Source: Candidatus Shapirobacteria bacterium (GTDB taxonomy: Bacteria; Patescibacteriota; Microgenomatia; 0-14-0-10-38-17). Taken from it: a stretch of 51,400 nt of DNA. The position numbers and the translations under genes were made by a program. Numbering within the stretch: the stretch's first letter is position 1; each line of letters starts with the position of its first letter. Under the pieces are notes generated by a model. That model saw only the letters and a list, made by a program, of their open reading frames with translations. It was not told where the DNA came from and did not search any database. Where the stretch lies: NCBI GenBank assembly GCA_028695445.1, contig JAQVIV010000003.1, positions 4,610-56,009 on the forward strand, written 5' to 3'. Positions 50,468 to 51,400 of this stretch are shown here, piece by piece.

Positions 50468-50641
50468 TTATTTTAATTTACTGGTTTCCTTATGGGGGGT
50501 TGTTTTTCGACAACCAGGGCAATATTTGTTAATAGTTATTTTCTCTGGTAGGTTAATTTTATTTTTTTCGGTAACATAGTTTCTGCTACCACAAACAGAG
50601 CAAACTAATCCCACTAAAATTCTATTTCCTTTTTTAGCCAT
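50468..50641 (-). CDS. rpmG: 50S ribosomal protein L33 (zinc-binding type)
   Basis: MAKKGNRILVGLVCSVCGSRNYVTEKNK...KYCPGCRKTTPHKE. Confidence 0.92.
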   Translation of the reverse strand: MAKKGNRILVGLVCSVCGSRNYVTEKNKINLPEKITINKYCPGCRKTTPHKETSKLK

Positions 50642-50672
50642 AATGTTCCCCTCCTTTTTTTTAAAAATTATT

Positions 50673-50730
50673 ATCTTTGATGGGTTCTCACCCATCAATC
50701 GGCTTCCTTGAGCCGATGATGGGAATCGAA
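50673..50730. repeat. 58-bp exact direct repeat, copy A: truncated 3' end of tRNA-Thr plus trailer
   Basis: Identical to 50810-50867; starts (minus sense) at T-loop TTCGATTCCCATCATCGGC. Confidence 0.93.
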
Positions 50731-50762
50731 GACTAACCCAGAAACTATTTCTGATCTTAGTC
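50731..50762. other. Imperfect hairpin between the two 58-bp repeat copies
   Basis: GACTAA-CCC..AGAAACTATTTCT..ATC-TTAGTC: two stacked 6-bp stems with an internal loop. Confidence 0.6.
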
Positions 50763-50809
50763 GTCTTCGCTAACCCTTGAAAAACTATTTTTCCGACCCT
50801 AGGGCCAGA

Positions 50810-50867
50810 ATCTTTGATGGGTTCTCACCCATCAATCGGCTTCCTTGAGCCGATGATGGGAATCGAA
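50810..50867. repeat. 58-bp exact direct repeat, copy B: overlaps 3' end of intact tRNA-Thr(GGT)
   Basis: Identical to 50673-50730. Confidence 0.93.
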
Positions 50868-50919
50868 CCCATGACCCCGTCTTTACCAAAGACGTGCTCT
50901 GCCACTGAGCCACATCGGC
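50848..50919 (-). tRNA. tRNA-Thr(GGT)
   Basis: Acceptor GCCGATG/CATCGGC; anticodon arm GTCT-TTGGTAA-AGAC; T-arm ATGGG-TTCGATT-CCCAT. Confidence 0.93.
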
Positions 50920-50932
50920 AAAAAAAACCAAG

Positions 50933-51112
50933 AGCCACCTCTCGGACTTAAACCGAGGATCTACTGTTTACCTGCCCGCCAGGATCTTGAGCCGATGGGC
51001 AGAATCGAACTGCCGTCAGTGGTTTACAAAACCACCGCTTTACCATTAAGCTACATCGGCCTAAGGCAGGCGGGCAAAACAGTTGCTCCAAACCAACTAA
51101 AGCTAAGGTGGC
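50933..51112 (-). pseudogene. Interrupted tRNA-Thr(TGT): split at the anticodon loop by a ~103-104 bp insert holding another tRNA-Thr
   Basis: 5' half 51112-51076 GCCACCT-TA-GCTTTAGTTGGTTTGGAGC-A-ACTGT-TTT(G); 3' half 50970-50933 TAA-ACAGT-AGATC-CTCGG-TTTAAGT-CCGAG-AGGTGGC-T; joined length 76 nt, all four stems pair. Confidence 0.75.
50990..51060 (-). tRNA. tRNA-Thr(TGT), nested inside the interrupted tRNA gene
   Basis: Acceptor GCCGATG/CATCGGC; anticodon arm GTGGT-TTTGTAA-ACCAC; T-arm GGCAG-TTCGATT-CTGCC. Confidence 0.93.
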
Positions 51113-51205
51113 CAAAACAGACCAAATTACTAAAGCTAATTTTAGCACAAAAACTTACCTTCTTGCTAAAAACAGCCCCCTCTAATAAAATAAAGCCTAG
51201 TAAGA

Positions 51206-51279
51206 GGGCCCGTAGTCTAACGGTAGAACATCGCTATGGCATAGCGAAAGCAGGGGTTCGATTCCCCTCGGGTCCACCA
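51206..51279 (+). tRNA. tRNA-Ala(GGC), with encoded CCA
   Basis: Acceptor GGGCCCG/CGGGTCC including G3:U70; anticodon arm TCGCT-ATGGCAT-AGCGA; T-arm GGGG-TTCGATT-CCCC; ends ACCA. Confidence 0.93.
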
Positions 51280-51362
51280 AACAATAGTCCGCCCGATCTT
51301 CTTTTTCTATTCCTCAAGAAAAACTTCATTTCAACAACAGTTTCGTTATACTATTAACTTAT

Positions 51363-51400
51363 ATGGATAAACCTGATTTGAGGGTTAGCCTTGTTTGCCA
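51363..51400 (+). CDS. Possible start of a CDS running off the window
   Basis: ATG then MDKPDLRVSLVC, open to the window end. Confidence 0.3.
   Translation, partial: MDKPDLRVSLVC

Noticed and set aside
50731-50809. Possible extra tRNA or tmRNA piece between the 58-bp repeats
   Set aside because: No acceptor 5' strand, D-arm or anticodon arm could be formed; only the shared tRNA 3' end is tRNA-like.
50972-51075. Group I intron in a tRNA anticodon loop
   Set aside because: The insert is only ~104 nt, too short for group I core helices, and is mostly a tRNA gene, although the insertion position matches known tRNA introns.

Overview
The window looks like bacterial chromosome from a small-genome lineage. 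Gene content (short EF-Ts, type IV pilus locus without PilQ, many prepilins, short intergenic regions) suggests Candidate Phyla Radiation / Patescibacteria, possibly Microgenomates-like; this is an inference, not a search result. TGA is used as an ordinary stop. Main content, left to right: 3' end of rnc; a RAYT/IS200-like transposase flanked by a 44-bp direct repeat; rpsP-khpA; a large minus-strand type IV pilus locus (pilB, pilT, pilC, pilD, about nine prepilin-like proteins, pilM/N/O); holB-like, gyrB, ppdK and gyrA on plus; a Xer recombinase next to a dif-like 12-6-12 palindrome and about 0.8 kb of non-coding DNA; a long minus-strand housekeeping run (yebC, rluA-type, cysS, recR, ybaB, dnaX, ybeY, yqeY, rpsU, rseP, frr, tsf, rpsB, folD, glyA, tmk, thyX, dCMP deaminase, DUF1846, topA, dprA, PBP2, mreD/C/B); a plus-strand pair encoding a cohesin-like LPXTG protein and an Fn3-dockerin-like protein; then rpmG and a tRNA cluster. 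The most unusual observations are: (1) a complete tRNA-Thr(UGU) gene nested in the anticodon loop of a second, otherwise fully foldable tRNA-Thr(UGU) gene; (2) an adjacent cohesin/dockerin-like surface protein pair; (3) a dif-like site beside the xer gene at a convergent strand switch; (4) a 58-bp att-like repeat of a tRNA 3' end; (5) several genes whose -10 boxes predict leaderless mRNAs. All calls are by eye from sequence and the supplied ORF track; no searches were run.
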